Positions 9,701 to 17,040 of a stretch of 41,845 nt of DNA are shown in pieces. The number at the start of each line of letters is the position of its first letter. Position 1 is the stretch's first letter. The DNA comes from Promethearchaeota archaeon (GTDB lineage: Archaea; Asgardarchaeota; Lokiarchaeia; Sigynarchaeales; SOKP01). The stretch is taken from contig JAGXNR010000018.1 of assembly GCA_019894875.1 (NCBI GenBank), positions 1 through 41,845 of the forward strand. Reading direction: 5' to 3'. The notes beneath the pieces are model-generated. The model made no database searches. It was given only the letters and a program-made list of their open reading frames with translations, and was not told the origin of the DNA. A program made the translations under genes and the position numbers.

Positions 9701-10086
9701 ACAGCTTTAATATAGAAGATGCGATAGTTTTACCTGACGATCTTGCAAGCTTTAGAATAGAACTTGAGAATATTAATGAATCACTTGGAGCTCCGGGACA
9801 TAGTGTACAAGTAAATCTATCGCTATACAGAGTAGGAGGAGGAAGCTTCTCTATTTTAGTTTCACCAAGTCTTTATCCACTGGAAAATGCCACTTATGAT
9901 TCTGGTAATTACACAGGGATTACTTTTACCTTAATTAACACTACCCTATATTCTGGTGAAGGAATAATCTTAAACGGATTTGTTATTAGTTACACATCTG
10001 ATATCACCATAAGATTTGAATGGCTCTTAATTGTTGACAGTATTACTGTTTACACTTCTGAAGAAAGCTTGATTTCTGTATCTTAA
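6769..10086 (+). CDS. Large UPF0182-type membrane protein with N-terminal zinc motif and C-terminal Fn3 domain
   Basis: This 1105-aa protein starts with a cytosolic Cys/His cluster (C6-x2-H9-x6-C16-x2-C19, half a B-box-like finger). A basic stretch follows, then about seven membrane segments between residues 66 and 375. A long extracellular region then shows UPF0182 (COG1615) hallmarks: YDPYLVFDGQEGKVYY, a RYPETLFELQ segment followed by YHVQDLKTW, and a YYIPTYSS segment. Residues about 886-968 look like a fibronectin type III domain, and 969-1105 form another beta-rich domain. UPF0182 proteins have no settled function. The zinc motif and Fn3 tail are additions I do not know from the bacterial family. 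A T-run and a structured region follow the stop. Confidence 0.85.
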   Translation: MDKKSCEKHEKYNHYCEDCREEQRKFEIQQEVLRLDRGEVTKRKEVRMPPSKKRFGTISIKIKPKHKKYLKFIIPVIIIIVVVLSIFWFWPAWFGPLNLNSQLYANKAGGLDYLDFYFLNFWSINFFFNKTALTGAIIGCVIMSLPPNQNLLTIIGTKLKFGKPSRKKCLLFWWTAGFIMFYLLGMALDFDGQFSWVLYLYEKGEISLSPLTIFTDALSLLFDYNSMNLEFIFVYTRLYLPLIYFIFGVVIFRLGLNIAGNYYLKRNDFNIAANALITSGLVLGLIFFTLPAYALDGIQVIQMWSLILGFFALLGSGLSLYIFGRIKLARDPIQRMILNPRRIRTGMIAGAMIIVILIPMFMSIGPALTISNTSVYSEYEWTKKIQRQILWTRACAGLDMFEERNIENFTFSSSPENDTQMISRIRQFDQDFAVQSLAAKIGTTFEGLADSDIVYINGTEYWVAPKTIRMSQFAGDPVKTNTELYDHIEGFLALDTFTGELVNVTSTFNVSDDYPIFFGESESEKFLETQQSSGGLGAFDNSILLGTNWSGGIPNNKYVYQGEPDGTLSGLDAFWYTVNLGLWGYAFGGGNPEFLINRNVKSRVRNILLPQLSIDYDPYLVFDGQEGKVYYAVSIFTTINIGSYANSPILRFLGISLIDVKNGEMRFYKNPSLVESVSDPTYFLWKYFMNIYDWQVAPPWLKNQLRYPETLFELQLTANYKYHVQDLKTWKRGDDFHERPENGDLFYIETNLGEGIEYVGLDLVEYRGTEARTLAGMYVVRHGTNFGEAIFYHTRNSTETLIGPKTARDTYETEATQQISLISGARMGNTLLYPLGGSVYYYIPTYSSVGGLEQLKLAGFVEAFTRQVGYGSDANIAYAELGNTKPGNFILTSDAGNPDIDGNFVLNWTESPGAETYTIYRNNSLIVKDLPSSQTTYSISGLGTGDYEFYIESSNEFGNTTSDPYPLIVVVNIIPIIYSFNIEDAIVLPDDLASFRIELENINESLGAPGHSVQVNLSLYRVGGGSFSILVSPSLYPLENATYDSGNYTGITFTLINTTLYSGEGIILNGFVISYTSDITIRFEWLLIVDSITVYTSEESLISVS

Positions 10087-10100
10087 TGTTAATTTATCTC

Positions 10101-10110
10101 CTTTTTTTTT
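10101..10110 (+). terminator. Oligo-T terminator after the UPF0182-type gene
   Basis: A run of nine to ten T follows the stop codon at 10086 by about 15 bases. Oligo-T tracts without a required hairpin end archaeal transcripts. It separates the membrane-protein gene from the hairpin-rich region that follows. Confidence 0.45.
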
Positions 10111-10159
10111 AATTTTTATAATTTTCTACATTCAAGTTTGAGCTATTAAGAAGTAGGAA

Positions 10160-10384
10160 GGTAGAGAAGATGCTAATGAATACCCGAAGGTGTTCATTGC
10201 ATTGGTATTATTATTCCTTACTCCGTGAGGGAATATCCCTATACATTAATTCAGGTGGCGCCGTGAAAAGAATCATTATTCAATGAATAACTGCTTATCC
10301 AATGACTAATATTATCGTTTGATAACCTTGCCAGTTCTTTCGAATTGGTCGGATTGAACACCGAATATTAACCAGGAGGTTTAT
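10160..10384 (+). ncRNA. Candidate structured non-coding RNA, family not recognised
   Basis: No credible long reading frame covers this stretch, but it holds a series of strong hairpins. Stem 1 pairs 10175-10184 with 10189-10198 (10 bp, loop CGAA), extended by 10169-10173 with 10199-10203 around a bulged T. Stem 2 pairs 10216-10221 with 10225-10230. Stem 3 pairs 10276-10281 with 10285-10290. Stem 4 pairs 10331-10337 with 10342-10348 (loop UUUC), followed by a 4-bp stem 10349-10352/10361-10364. Every non-Watson-Crick pair in stems 1, 2 and 4 is G-U when read on the plus strand and would be A-C on the minus strand, which assigns the strand. Conserved sequences of RNase P RNA or SRP RNA are not visible. 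Ends are approximate. Confidence 0.55.
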
Positions 10385-10494
10385 ATTTTAGGTCAAATTA
10401 TAATTTTACTCACAATTTCCTTTCGTATCGCTGCTGATTAACCGATGGTTATAATGCATTGAGATAATAATACTTCTTCTCAACACTATATGTT

Positions 10495-10668
10495 TTGAAT
10501 GAAACCTATTTAAATGAAGCTATTAAACTGTTACTAAAATTTTGTCGGAAAAAACAACCTCTAGATTTATTTTGTCGAATTCCTAATTTTGTTAAAGAAC
10601 AAATCGATAAGATTCTAATTATGTCTAATCTAAATTTAAATTATGAAGAAGGATTTAGAAAAAGCTAA
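10495..10668 (+). CDS. Possible 57-aa protein or fragment of a decayed gene
   Basis: An open frame runs from a TAA near 10465 to the TAA at 10666, with a possible TTG start at 10495. The peptide (MNETYLNEAIKLLLKFCRKK..., ending EEGFRKS) has an amphipathic helical look and plausible amino-acid use. It resembles a fragment of a larger enzyme more than random sequence, but I cannot name the parent. It overlaps the start of the methyltransferase by 26 bases in another frame. It may be translated upstream of and coupled to the methyltransferase, or it may be a relic. Confidence 0.3.
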   Translation: MNETYLNEAIKLLLKFCRKKQPLDLFCRIPNFVKEQIDKILIMSNLNLNYEEGFRKS

Positions 10669-11221
10669 AAATATTTTATCAGAAGAATTTTCCTTTAATG
10701 CTGATTTCCTGTATAGCACTGTAGAGGAGCTTAAATTGAAAAAATCTGTTAAAATTCTTGATATTGGCACAGGATTTGGTGTAATGTCAATTATTCTAGC
10801 ACTCCAAGGTTATAATGTGATAACTGGAGAACCAGAGGGACATAATTGGGCAAATTGGCGTGAATCTGCGAAAAAATTATCAGTAGAGGATTTGATTACT
10901 TTTAAATTTTTTCGAGCTGAAGATTTACCTTTCGAAGATAAATCTTTTGACGCAGTATTTTGCTATACATCTTTTCATCATATTGATGACAAACAACCAG
11001 CCTTGAGAGAGTTTGTCAGAGTGACCAAAGATAAAGGATTAGTTATAATTTTCGAATTCAATCCAACTGGAATTGAAATTGTTCGAAAAAGAAGACCTTC
11101 TCATCCTGACGCGGTTAACCCAGAAGATTTTTCGCGAAATTTACCACTTTCCTTAGAGATTAAAAAGGGAAAATACATTAATGCCTATATTTACAAAAAA
11201 ACAAATGACTCCAAAAAATAA
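10643..11221 (+). CDS. Class I SAM-dependent methyltransferase
   Basis: This 192-aa protein has a clear Rossmann-type SAM-binding core: motif I DIGTGFG at about residues 40-46, an acidic motif II at the end of the next strand (TGEPEG), RAEDLPFEDKSFDAVFCY (motifs III-IV), HHIDDKQPALREFVRV, and KGLVIIFEF (post-motif). This is the Methyltransf_11-like arrangement. The acceptor is unknown. An in-frame stop three codons upstream supports the ATG at 10643. It lies downstream of the structured region and the 57-aa frame and is convergent with the next crotonase. Confidence 0.85.
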   Translation: MKKDLEKAKNILSEEFSFNADFLYSTVEELKLKKSVKILDIGTGFGVMSIILALQGYNVITGEPEGHNWANWRESAKKLSVEDLITFKFFRAEDLPFEDKSFDAVFCYTSFHHIDDKQPALREFVRVTKDKGLVIIFEFNPTGIEIVRKRRPSHPDAVNPEDFSRNLPLSLEIKKGKYINAYIYKKTNDSKK

Positions 11222-11261
11222 ATTAAAAAAAATAAAATAATTAGTTTTTATCTCCCCATTC

Positions 11262-12095
11262 TCATTCAAGGGGGAAGAAATCTGGTAGATCACCAGGTAC
11301 TTTCATTTTCCATTCGGGTTTTCTTTTTTGAAGGAAAGAAACTACTCCTTCACGAGCATCTGGTTGTAAGCCAGTCCATCCAAAATATTGATGATTAATT
11401 CTTTCCGCTTTTTCAATATCTGTTTCAGTAAGAAATTGATATAACATGATTTTTGTTAGAGCAACGCTAACAGGAGCAGAAAGCAATATTTCATCTGCTA
11501 TTTCTCTAGCCGTATCCATAAGTTTATCGTCAGGTACAACTCGACTCACAAGACCAAATTCCAAAGCTTCCTTAGCGTTAACAATTCTACCAGTATACAT
11601 TAACTCCGCAGCTTTACTAATTCCAATAATTCGGGGTAAAATCCAGGGACACGCAATTTCAGGAATGACTCCCCTTCGATTAAATACAATTCCAATACGT
11701 GCGCTTTCCGCAGCGATTCGAATATCGAATGGTAGGATGAATGTTACTCCTACTCCCACAACGGGTCCGTTGATTGCGACAATAACAGGCTTTTTTAGTG
11801 AAAAATATCTTCTAATCAGGCTACCTTCACGCCTTCTTCTCTCATCATTCTCACGAGGACGATTAGATCCATTGAAGGTACTACCACCTCCTGATAAATC
11901 TGCACCCGCACAAAAACCTCTTCCCGCACCCGTGATGATTGTCACTCGTAAATTAGGATCATTTTCTACTTTAATTAGAGCATCCCATATCTCATTATTC
12001 ATCTCGTACGTCCAAGCATTCAAACGTTCCGGTCTGTTGAGTGTAATCGTTGCTATCTGACCAGAAACCTCAAAAATTATAAACTCATAATCCAT
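11262..12095 (-). CDS. Enoyl-CoA hydratase/isomerase family protein
   Basis: This 277-aa crotonase shows ITLNRPERLNAW near residues 17-28, oxyanion segment GFCAGADL about 60-67, and the second oxyanion segment NGPVVGVG about 109-116. An acidic loop, RRGVIPEIACPW, puts Glu146 close to the active site. At the Glu144 position of classical hydratases there is Asn, while the AAEL glutamate (Glu164-like) is kept. Proteins with this RRGxxPE..sxW pattern are usually annotated as enoyl-CoA hydratases, but the reaction is not settled. AAGGAGGT about a dozen bases before the ATG gives a strong ribosome site. It is divergent from the NMO-like gene at 12229. Confidence 0.87.
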   Translation of the reverse strand: MDYEFIIFEVSGQIATITLNRPERLNAWTYEMNNEIWDALIKVENDPNLRVTIITGAGRGFCAGADLSGGGSTFNGSNRPRENDERRRREGSLIRRYFSLKKPVIVAINGPVVGVGVTFILPFDIRIAAESARIGIVFNRRGVIPEIACPWILPRIIGISKAAELMYTGRIVNAKEALEFGLVSRVVPDDKLMDTAREIADEILLSAPVSVALTKIMLYQFLTETDIEKAERINHQYFGWTGLQPDAREGVVSFLQKRKPEWKMKVPGDLPDFFPLE

Positions 12096-12228
12096 TTTTA
12101 ATGTTAACCTCCTTTTTTAAAATATTGATTTGTTAAAAACTTGTAATAATTATATATTTTTTTTAATGAAATATAAATCGAATGGAGAAATAATTATCAA
12201 TAATTAACTAATTTTTAGGTGAAAATGT

Positions 12229-13200
12229 ATGATCAAGACGAAAGTAACTGAAATGTTAGGTTGTAAATATCCTATTATATCAGGAACCATGGCTAATATA
12301 TCCAATCCGGAATTTGTTGCCGCGGTAAGTAACGCTGGTGCTTGTGCAGTTTTAGCTAGCGCCAATTACAAAACTCCTGATGAATTACGGGAGGCAATTA
12401 AAAAAACGCAATCATTAACTGATAAACCTTTTGCCGTAAATATAAACCTATTTCCTGCTATGATGCCACAAGCGAAACTGGTAGAATATGTAGGGGCTAC
12501 ACTTGATGAAGGTGCAAAAATAATCGAAACAAGTGGCCATAAAGCCCCTGCGGATTTAGTTCCAACATTTAAAGATGGTGGTGCTATTTGGATTCATAAG
12601 TGTGCTGGTGTACGATATGCGAAAACAGCTGCTTCCTTGGGTGCTGATATAATTACTGTAGTTGGTTATGAAAATGGTGGCGCAACGGGGACTTTAGATA
12701 TTGGTACTCTTGTTATGACTCCATGTGTTGTGGATGCTATAGATGTTCCAGTAATCGCGGGGGGAGGAGTTACCGATGGACGAGGTGTTGCTGCAATTTT
12801 AGCACTTGGTGCTGAAGGTGTTATTATGGGGACAAGGATGATGGCAACTCAAGAATGTCCTATTCACGACAATCTAAAACAAGCTTTTGTTCAAGCTAAA
12901 GAAACCGATACTCATTTAGTTATGCGATCAATTCGTAATACTCATAGAGTTTGGCGGAATAAAGCTGCTGAAAAAATTATTGAATTGGAATCTAAAAATG
13001 CCTCTCTAGAGGAAATTATTCAAGTTGCCTCCGGTCAAAATGCATTAAAAATGTATAGAGAAGGAGAAATTGATGTGGGTATGGTAAGTTGCGGTCAAGG
13101 TATAGGGTTAATTAAAGATATTCCTACTGCAAAGGAATTATTAGATAGAATAATGGAAGAAGCCGAAACTGTTATAAATAAGTTAAAAAGCAAATTATAA
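12229..13200 (+). CDS. FMN-dependent nitronate monooxygenase / FabK-superfamily enzyme (2 of 4)
   Basis: This is a 323-aa flavin TIM-barrel enzyme. It shows CKYPIISGTMANISNPEFVAA, SNAGACAVLASA, AIWIHKCAGVRYAKTAASLGAD with the conserved His, and the FMN-phosphate segment VIAGGGVTDGRGVAAILALGAEGVIMGTRMMATQE. The loop VVGYENGGATGT replaces the GFEGGGH of the longer copies. The C-terminal part ends with IDVGMVSCGQGIGLIKDI, a typical family tail. AGGTGA lies seven bases before the ATG. The thioesterase gene follows after 77 bases in the same direction, consistent with a shared acyl-thioester substrate. Confidence 0.88.
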   Translation: MIKTKVTEMLGCKYPIISGTMANISNPEFVAAVSNAGACAVLASANYKTPDELREAIKKTQSLTDKPFAVNINLFPAMMPQAKLVEYVGATLDEGAKIIETSGHKAPADLVPTFKDGGAIWIHKCAGVRYAKTAASLGADIITVVGYENGGATGTLDIGTLVMTPCVVDAIDVPVIAGGGVTDGRGVAAILALGAEGVIMGTRMMATQECPIHDNLKQAFVQAKETDTHLVMRSIRNTHRVWRNKAAEKIIELESKNASLEEIIQVASGQNALKMYREGEIDVGMVSCGQGIGLIKDIPTAKELLDRIMEEAETVINKLKSKL

Positions 13201-13277
13201 TTTTATTTCTATTAATTTTTTTATTCCCCAAATATCATTTCTTTCCTTTTAAAAATTATTTATTCAGAGATGACTCA

Positions 13278-13712
13278 ATGGCCGAAGAATTAAAGAATTT
13301 CCCGATAGTATTGGAAATGCCTGTGAGATGGGGAGATATGGATGCTAGAGGGCATGTTAATAATACAATATATTATAGATATTTTGAGAGTTCACGTATA
13401 GCACTATTTGAATTATTGAATGTTTATACAGATCCTACCACAGCTCTTATCGCACCTATATTATCATATCAAGATTGTCATTATAAAGCTCCATTAACTT
13501 ATCCAGATATCATTTATGTTGGTGCAAAAATAAAAGGTGTTGAGGAGTCAAAAATAATTATACAACATTCATTAAAGAGTAAGAGATTAAATCGTATAGC
13601 TGCTGAAGGAGAAGCCCATATAGTGTGGTACAACTATCAAGAGAAAAAAAAAGCAGTCATCCCAGATGATCTTAGGCAAGAGATTGTTAAATTAAAATAT
13701 TTTACAGAATGA
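13278..13712 (+). CDS. Acyl-CoA thioesterase, 4-hydroxybenzoyl-CoA thioesterase (YbgC/FadM) type
   Basis: This is a 144-aa single hotdog domain, the usual length. The active-site segment VRWGDMDARGHVNN carries the catalytic Asp (residue 22) and the following G-H-V-N-N that closes the site. YYRYFESSRIALFE matches the long central helix. It hydrolyses acyl-CoA to free acid and CoA, probably as a tetramer in the cytosol. No Shine-Dalgarno is evident; a TATA-like TTTTAAAAATT lies about 30 bases before the ATG, so a nearly leaderless message is possible. Confidence 0.88.
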   Translation: MAEELKNFPIVLEMPVRWGDMDARGHVNNTIYYRYFESSRIALFELLNVYTDPTTALIAPILSYQDCHYKAPLTYPDIIYVGAKIKGVEESKIIIQHSLKSKRLNRIAAEGEAHIVWYNYQEKKKAVIPDDLRQEIVKLKYFTE

Positions 13713-13765
13713 TTATTATATAAAAAGAAATAAAAAAAATAAGAAAATTTGTTTTGCCTTTATAT

Positions 13766-14797
13766 CTAATTCAAACTAGCGTTGTTCCTTTTTATCGCAG
13801 CAACTGCGTCTTTCATTACACGTTCAATAATATCGTTTACATCCTCAATCTTATTAATAATTCCGATTGATTGTCCTAAAAGAACAGCCCCGGTTGTGAC
13901 ATCTCCTTTATAAACTCTATCATAGGCGCCTGCGTCACGTGCTAACATCTCAGGTGTTATTGATTTTTCATAGGCAATCATATCCTCTTTAGTTTGAGGT
14001 GCAGGGTGGCTTAAAGCATATTCGTTTTTGAACAAACGAATAGGACCGAAAGATCCTGTGAAAAGCCCTGTGTCCTGTGGCTTACCAGGAGGGATAAGAC
14101 CTTTGTATGCTTCATGGAATTCCGATTGGTTAGAAGCTATAAATCTAGAACCCATAGCTATTGCTCCTGCGCCAAGCGATAAGGCAGCTGCCAAACCTTC
14201 ACCAGTTGCAAAACCACCACATGCTATTTTGGGTAAATCCGGAAAAGCTTCGTTAAGTTGTTGGAGTAATACAAGTGTAGAGACTTTTTCATAAGATTGA
14301 TGGCCTCCTCCTTCAGTACCAGTGGCAACTATTCCATCCACTTTGGCATCTACGCATTTCTGTGCTAACCATAGGGCTGGTGCTACATGAAAGTGTTTTA
14401 CTTCCGATCTTTCTCTTAATTCCTGAAAATTTTGAGAAGAGGGTAGAATTTTTGAAGAACCTGCTGAAGTTAACCAATAAACACACTGTTCTCTCATCTT
14501 AGGATTGTTCATAACCATTTTTGGTACATCAGTACACATTTCCCTAACTCCCCTATTATTCCGAGATGTAAGAAAATTAAGTCCGAATGGTTTATCGGTA
14601 TGTTCAATCATATATTCTATACTAGCTATGTGTTCCTTTACAGGATCTGTCCCTACTATGTTAACATTAGATAAAACTCCCAAACCCCCAGCTTCACATA
14701 CTGCTAAAGCCAAGTCACGGGTATAGAAAGGACCCATTGGTGCATTGAAAATTGGGTGTTTTATCCCAAACATTTTTGTTATATTCGTTTCAATCAT
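13766..14797 (-). CDS. FMN-dependent nitronate monooxygenase / FabK-superfamily enzyme (3 of 4)
   Basis: This protein is about 343 aa from the ATG at 14797. The GTG at 14809 lies inside AAGGTGAT, which is the ribosome site for that ATG, so the longer start is unlikely. Family signs are MFGIKHPIFNAPMGPF, EAGGLGVLSN, KHFHVAPALWLAQKCVDAKVDGIVATGTEGGGHQSYEKV, and PKIACGGFATGEGLAAALSLGAGAIAMGSRFIASNQSEF. The EGGGHQ loop is the classical one for this superfamily. It is closely related to the copy at 18024 and only distantly to those at 5787 and 12229, giving two subfamilies side by side. Confidence 0.88.
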   Translation of the reverse strand: MIETNITKMFGIKHPIFNAPMGPFYTRDLALAVCEAGGLGVLSNVNIVGTDPVKEHIASIEYMIEHTDKPFGLNFLTSRNNRGVREMCTDVPKMVMNNPKMREQCVYWLTSAGSSKILPSSQNFQELRERSEVKHFHVAPALWLAQKCVDAKVDGIVATGTEGGGHQSYEKVSTLVLLQQLNEAFPDLPKIACGGFATGEGLAAALSLGAGAIAMGSRFIASNQSEFHEAYKGLIPPGKPQDTGLFTGSFGPIRLFKNEYALSHPAPQTKEDMIAYEKSITPEMLARDAGAYDRVYKGDVTTGAVLLGQSIGIINKIEDVNDIIERVMKDAVAAIKRNNASLN

Positions 14798-14804
14798 TTT
14801 AAAA

Positions 14805-14812
14805 ATCACCTT
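14805..14812 (-). promoter_or_regulatory. Shine-Dalgarno that sets the start of the 13766-14797 gene
   Basis: AAGGTGAT on the minus strand lies seven bases before the ATG at 14797. It contains the alternative in-frame GTG, which rules that codon out as a likely start. The paralogue at 18024 has the same AAGGTGAT six bases before its TTG start, and the 12229 gene has AGGTGA. Confidence 0.65.
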
Positions 14813-14903
14813 TTACTGAGTTGGATAAATCTGCAAAACTATTAAAATTAATTTTTTGACGGATGTTTTCATAAAAGAAAAAAATAGAAAAAAAAAATTA
14901 GTA

Positions 14904-15698
14904 TCATTTAGCCTTAAAGAATTTATACTTCTTAAGGATAAAAATTGAACCAACCGTCATAGCCCCGATAATAAAAATTAGTTGAAAACCGGGGATACTA
15001 CTATCATCACCGGGGATACTACTATCATCACCTGGTCCAGTTCCAGCTGTATATGTAAGATTCCATATATACCGTGAGATACTTACTGTAACACCAGATT
15101 CTTTCTGAACTACCTCATCAAATAAATATTTTAATACTTTGTCAGAATTGAACTCAACATTACCCGTATAAGTAGTCACATCGGATCCATCTATGTATGT
15201 TCCTGTAAGGGTGAGATTATTTGTTGATGGCTCACTAAAGGTAATCCAGGAATTGGTATCAAGAGTTTGCATTTGAGGTTTTGTAGATTGTTCTATCTCT
15301 ACATCACACACTAAATACACATTTACAGGATAAGTTGCAGATCCAACATTAAGAATTACTGTAGCCCATGTTTGTGGTAAAGCTCTACTATAATACAGTT
15401 CATGACTTATTTCCCCATCTACAATTGTCCCGTTGATATTTAGCGTTCCATTTAGGTAATCCAATCCAGGTGTTCCTCCCCAATCCGTAAAGTTAAACTC
15501 TAAGTAGTATGAATGAGTGTATGATAGATCAGTGCCCAAACCCAGACCATCTTTTACAAAAATATATTTTGAAGCATCCCATCTAAATTGAGCTCCAGGA
15601 TTCACAGAATATTGATTTGCAGCAAGTACCGGTTGAATTGAATATATTAATATTAAGAAACTCAGAAAAGCAGAAATTTTTAATTTTGCGTTTTTCAT
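14904..15698 (-). CDS. Secreted cell-surface protein with C-terminal IPGF-type membrane anchor
   Basis: This 264-aa protein has a signal peptide at residues 1-26 (lysine-rich start, hydrophobic FLSFLILIYSIQPVLA, cleavage likely after AA). A beta-rich ectodomain of about 180 residues follows. Then comes a low-complexity linker with two copies of GDDSSIP, then GFQLIFIIGAMTVGSIFILKK and a basic tail. The order linker, I-P-G-F, hydrophobic segment and basic end resembles archaeal C-terminal sorting signals (PGF/PEF-CTERM and the Asgard equivalents), probably processed by an archaeosortase or kept as a membrane anchor. The ectodomain is not recognised. It is expected to face outside, with no obvious partner nearby. 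Confidence 0.75.
   Translation of the reverse strand: MKNAKLKISAFLSFLILIYSIQPVLAANQYSVNPGAQFRWDASKYIFVKDGLGLGTDLSYTHSYYLEFNFTDWGGTPGLDYLNGTLNINGTIVDGEISHELYYSRALPQTWATVILNVGSATYPVNVYLVCDVEIEQSTKPQMQTLDTNSWITFSEPSTNNLTLTGTYIDGSDVTTYTGNVEFNSDKVLKYLFDEVVQKESGVTVSISRYIWNLTYTAGTGPGDDSSIPGDDSSIPGFQLIFIIGAMTVGSIFILKKYKFFKAK
14989..15030 (-). repeat. Two exact 21-bp tandem units encoding the GDDSSIP linker
   Basis: 14989-15009 and 15010-15030 are identical. The frame is kept, adding seven residues just before the IPGF anchor of the surface protein. A slippage or unequal-crossover origin is likely, and copy number may vary between strains. Confidence 0.85.
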
Positions 15699-15917
15699 TT
15701 AACTCATATTCTCATGTTTTTATTATATATATATCAAGTGACATTTCAATTATTTATATTCGCTGACTCTTTTGAGTTTTGAAAGATCTTTATGGTTAGA
15801 AGAACAAAATGAATTAAAACAGTTTTTTTAATCTAAAAATATCATATAAGAATTCAGGTTTAGAGGTTTAATACTATTAAATTATACTTTATTTTAAAAA
15901 AGAGAGAAAAAAATTAA

Positions 15918-16130
15918 TTAAAAACCATGCGTATTGAAGATATTATCAGAATGAGCTTTAGCTGAATAAATTCGGTCTTTGGTTTTATTCAAAGAAGTTG
16001 CTTCTTCAAAATATCTTGGATTCAAATCTCCAAGGAGTTCATCAACTTCATTTTCTTGAACTTCAGGTTGTACAATCTCTTCAACTTCAATACTTTTCAT
16101 TTCCATTACTTCTTCATAAGCTTGGGTCAT
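15918..16130 (-). CDS. Small acidic protein with C-terminal NPRYFEE motif (family copy A)
   Basis: This is about 70 aa from the ATG at 16130. That start is favoured because its peptide MTQAYEEV matches MNQVYDET of the second copy at 28623. The middle is strongly acidic (EVEEIVQPEVQENEVDELLGD). The C-terminal 35 residues carry NPRYFEE, then a conserved S-L-N-K-x-K-D-R-I-Y-S stretch, ending in DNIFNTHGF. The same pattern closes the 28623-28832 protein, which starts the bactofilin operon. No membrane segment or known domain is visible. The conserved tail may be a docking element, with the variable acidic middle as a linker. It is divergently oriented to the four-TM gene at 16430. Confidence 0.6.
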   Translation of the reverse strand: MTQAYEEVMEMKSIEVEEIVQPEVQENEVDELLGDLNPRYFEEATSLNKTKDRIYSAKAHSDNIFNTHGF

Positions 16131-16399
16131 TTTTTTTTTCACTTTGTTTGTTTTTTCTTATAATTGTAATATTGATAGGATTTAATATATAGTTTAATAA
16201 TAGGAACTCTCAATAGACTCTTAGACTATTCTTAGATTCCTTATCCCGATAGTCTTGAAATATAAGTATAAAACCCTAAATAATATGAGATTTAATCTTA
16301 GTTCAACCTAAGAACTATGAATAGATCTTTATTGATGTATTTAAAAATATAAGGATAACTAAACCATTTATCAAATTTGAGAAAAAAAAAGATAAAAAA

Positions 16400-16408
16400 C
16401 TTATATTA
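16400..16408 (+). promoter_or_regulatory. TATA-like element giving a probably leaderless message
   Basis: CTTATATTA is centred about 26 bases before the ATG at 16430, and no Shine-Dalgarno is present. In archaea transcription starts about 22-27 bases after the TATA box, so the RNA would begin at or next to the start codon. Confidence 0.45.
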
Positions 16409-16429
16409 ATTTAACACATTAATTAAAAA

Positions 16430-16954
16430 ATGGAAGATATCAACCATTGCTTTTGGATAATTCCTTTCATTGGATTAGTAATTTGCATTATTGCTATTTT
16501 TACTCCAGCAGCTTTTTTTGAAAATCAAATTTGGAATCATACTATATATGTTTGGATATGGGGTTATTATATTGATAAGATTGTATATGTTTATGACCAG
16601 AGTGTTTCAATTAACAGTCAATTTTATTCACATCCCCTCCAACTTTTGCCCTCTTTAATTGCATCATCGATAATTATTATAAGTATAATTATAATTGCTT
16701 TTAGTATATATAAACATAGAATTCATTATAGAGATGGTAAAATTAAAATAATCCAATTATTAGTTCCAGGTATTCTGATAATTATATTCACGATAATATG
16801 GATGCTAAGTATGGAAATTGCAGAATTATCTATTTACGATTTAAGAATGTGGAATCGTTATATCCCAAATTTTGGGGTGATAGGAATGTTTTTAGGAGTA
16901 GGATTCATAATAGTTGGATTTTTAGTAATTAAAAAATTTGGTCCGAGAGGCTAA
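16430..16954 (+). CDS. Four-TM membrane protein of unknown function
   Basis: This 174-aa protein has hydrophobic segments at about residues 9-28, 75-97, 108-130 and 147-167. The loop between segments 1 and 2 is long and aromatic (IWNHTIYVWIWGYYID). That gives a claudin-like topology of four spans with a large first outer loop, though no sequence relationship is claimed. Short basic stretches (KHR, KK) lie on the presumed inner side. The protein is not recognised. A TATA-like element sits 26 bases upstream. Confidence 0.65.
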   Translation: MEDINHCFWIIPFIGLVICIIAIFTPAAFFENQIWNHTIYVWIWGYYIDKIVYVYDQSVSINSQFYSHPLQLLPSLIASSIIIISIIIIAFSIYKHRIHYRDGKIKIIQLLVPGILIIIFTIIWMLSMEIAELSIYDLRMWNRYIPNFGVIGMFLGVGFIIVGFLVIKKFGPRG

Positions 16955-17040
16955 CATTAATTTCTCATTCATGATTTTCTATTCGTATTTTGATGATTAA
17001 AAACAGATTTCTATAAGAATTTATATTCATTTAATTTATC

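Noticed and set aside
10374..10380. AGGAGGT as a ribosome site
   Set aside because: No start codon in a suitable position is followed by an open frame; it is treated as part of the structured region's 3' end.
10160..10384. Identity of the structured region as RNase P RNA or SRP RNA
   Set aside because: The conserved RNase P core near GGAAAGUC and the SRP helix-8 GGAAGG...AGCAG pattern are not found. A partial AGGAAGGTAG at 10154-10163 is outside any suitable stem.
11446..12060. 204-codon open frame on the plus strand
   Set aside because: It lies fully antisense to the crotonase 11262-12095, whose motifs are unmistakable. The peptide shows no domain.
14798..14809. N-terminal extension of the 13766 gene to a GTG at 14809
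   Set aside because: The GTG lies within the Shine-Dalgarno of the ATG at 14797, and the paralogue at 18024 starts at the equivalent of that ATG.
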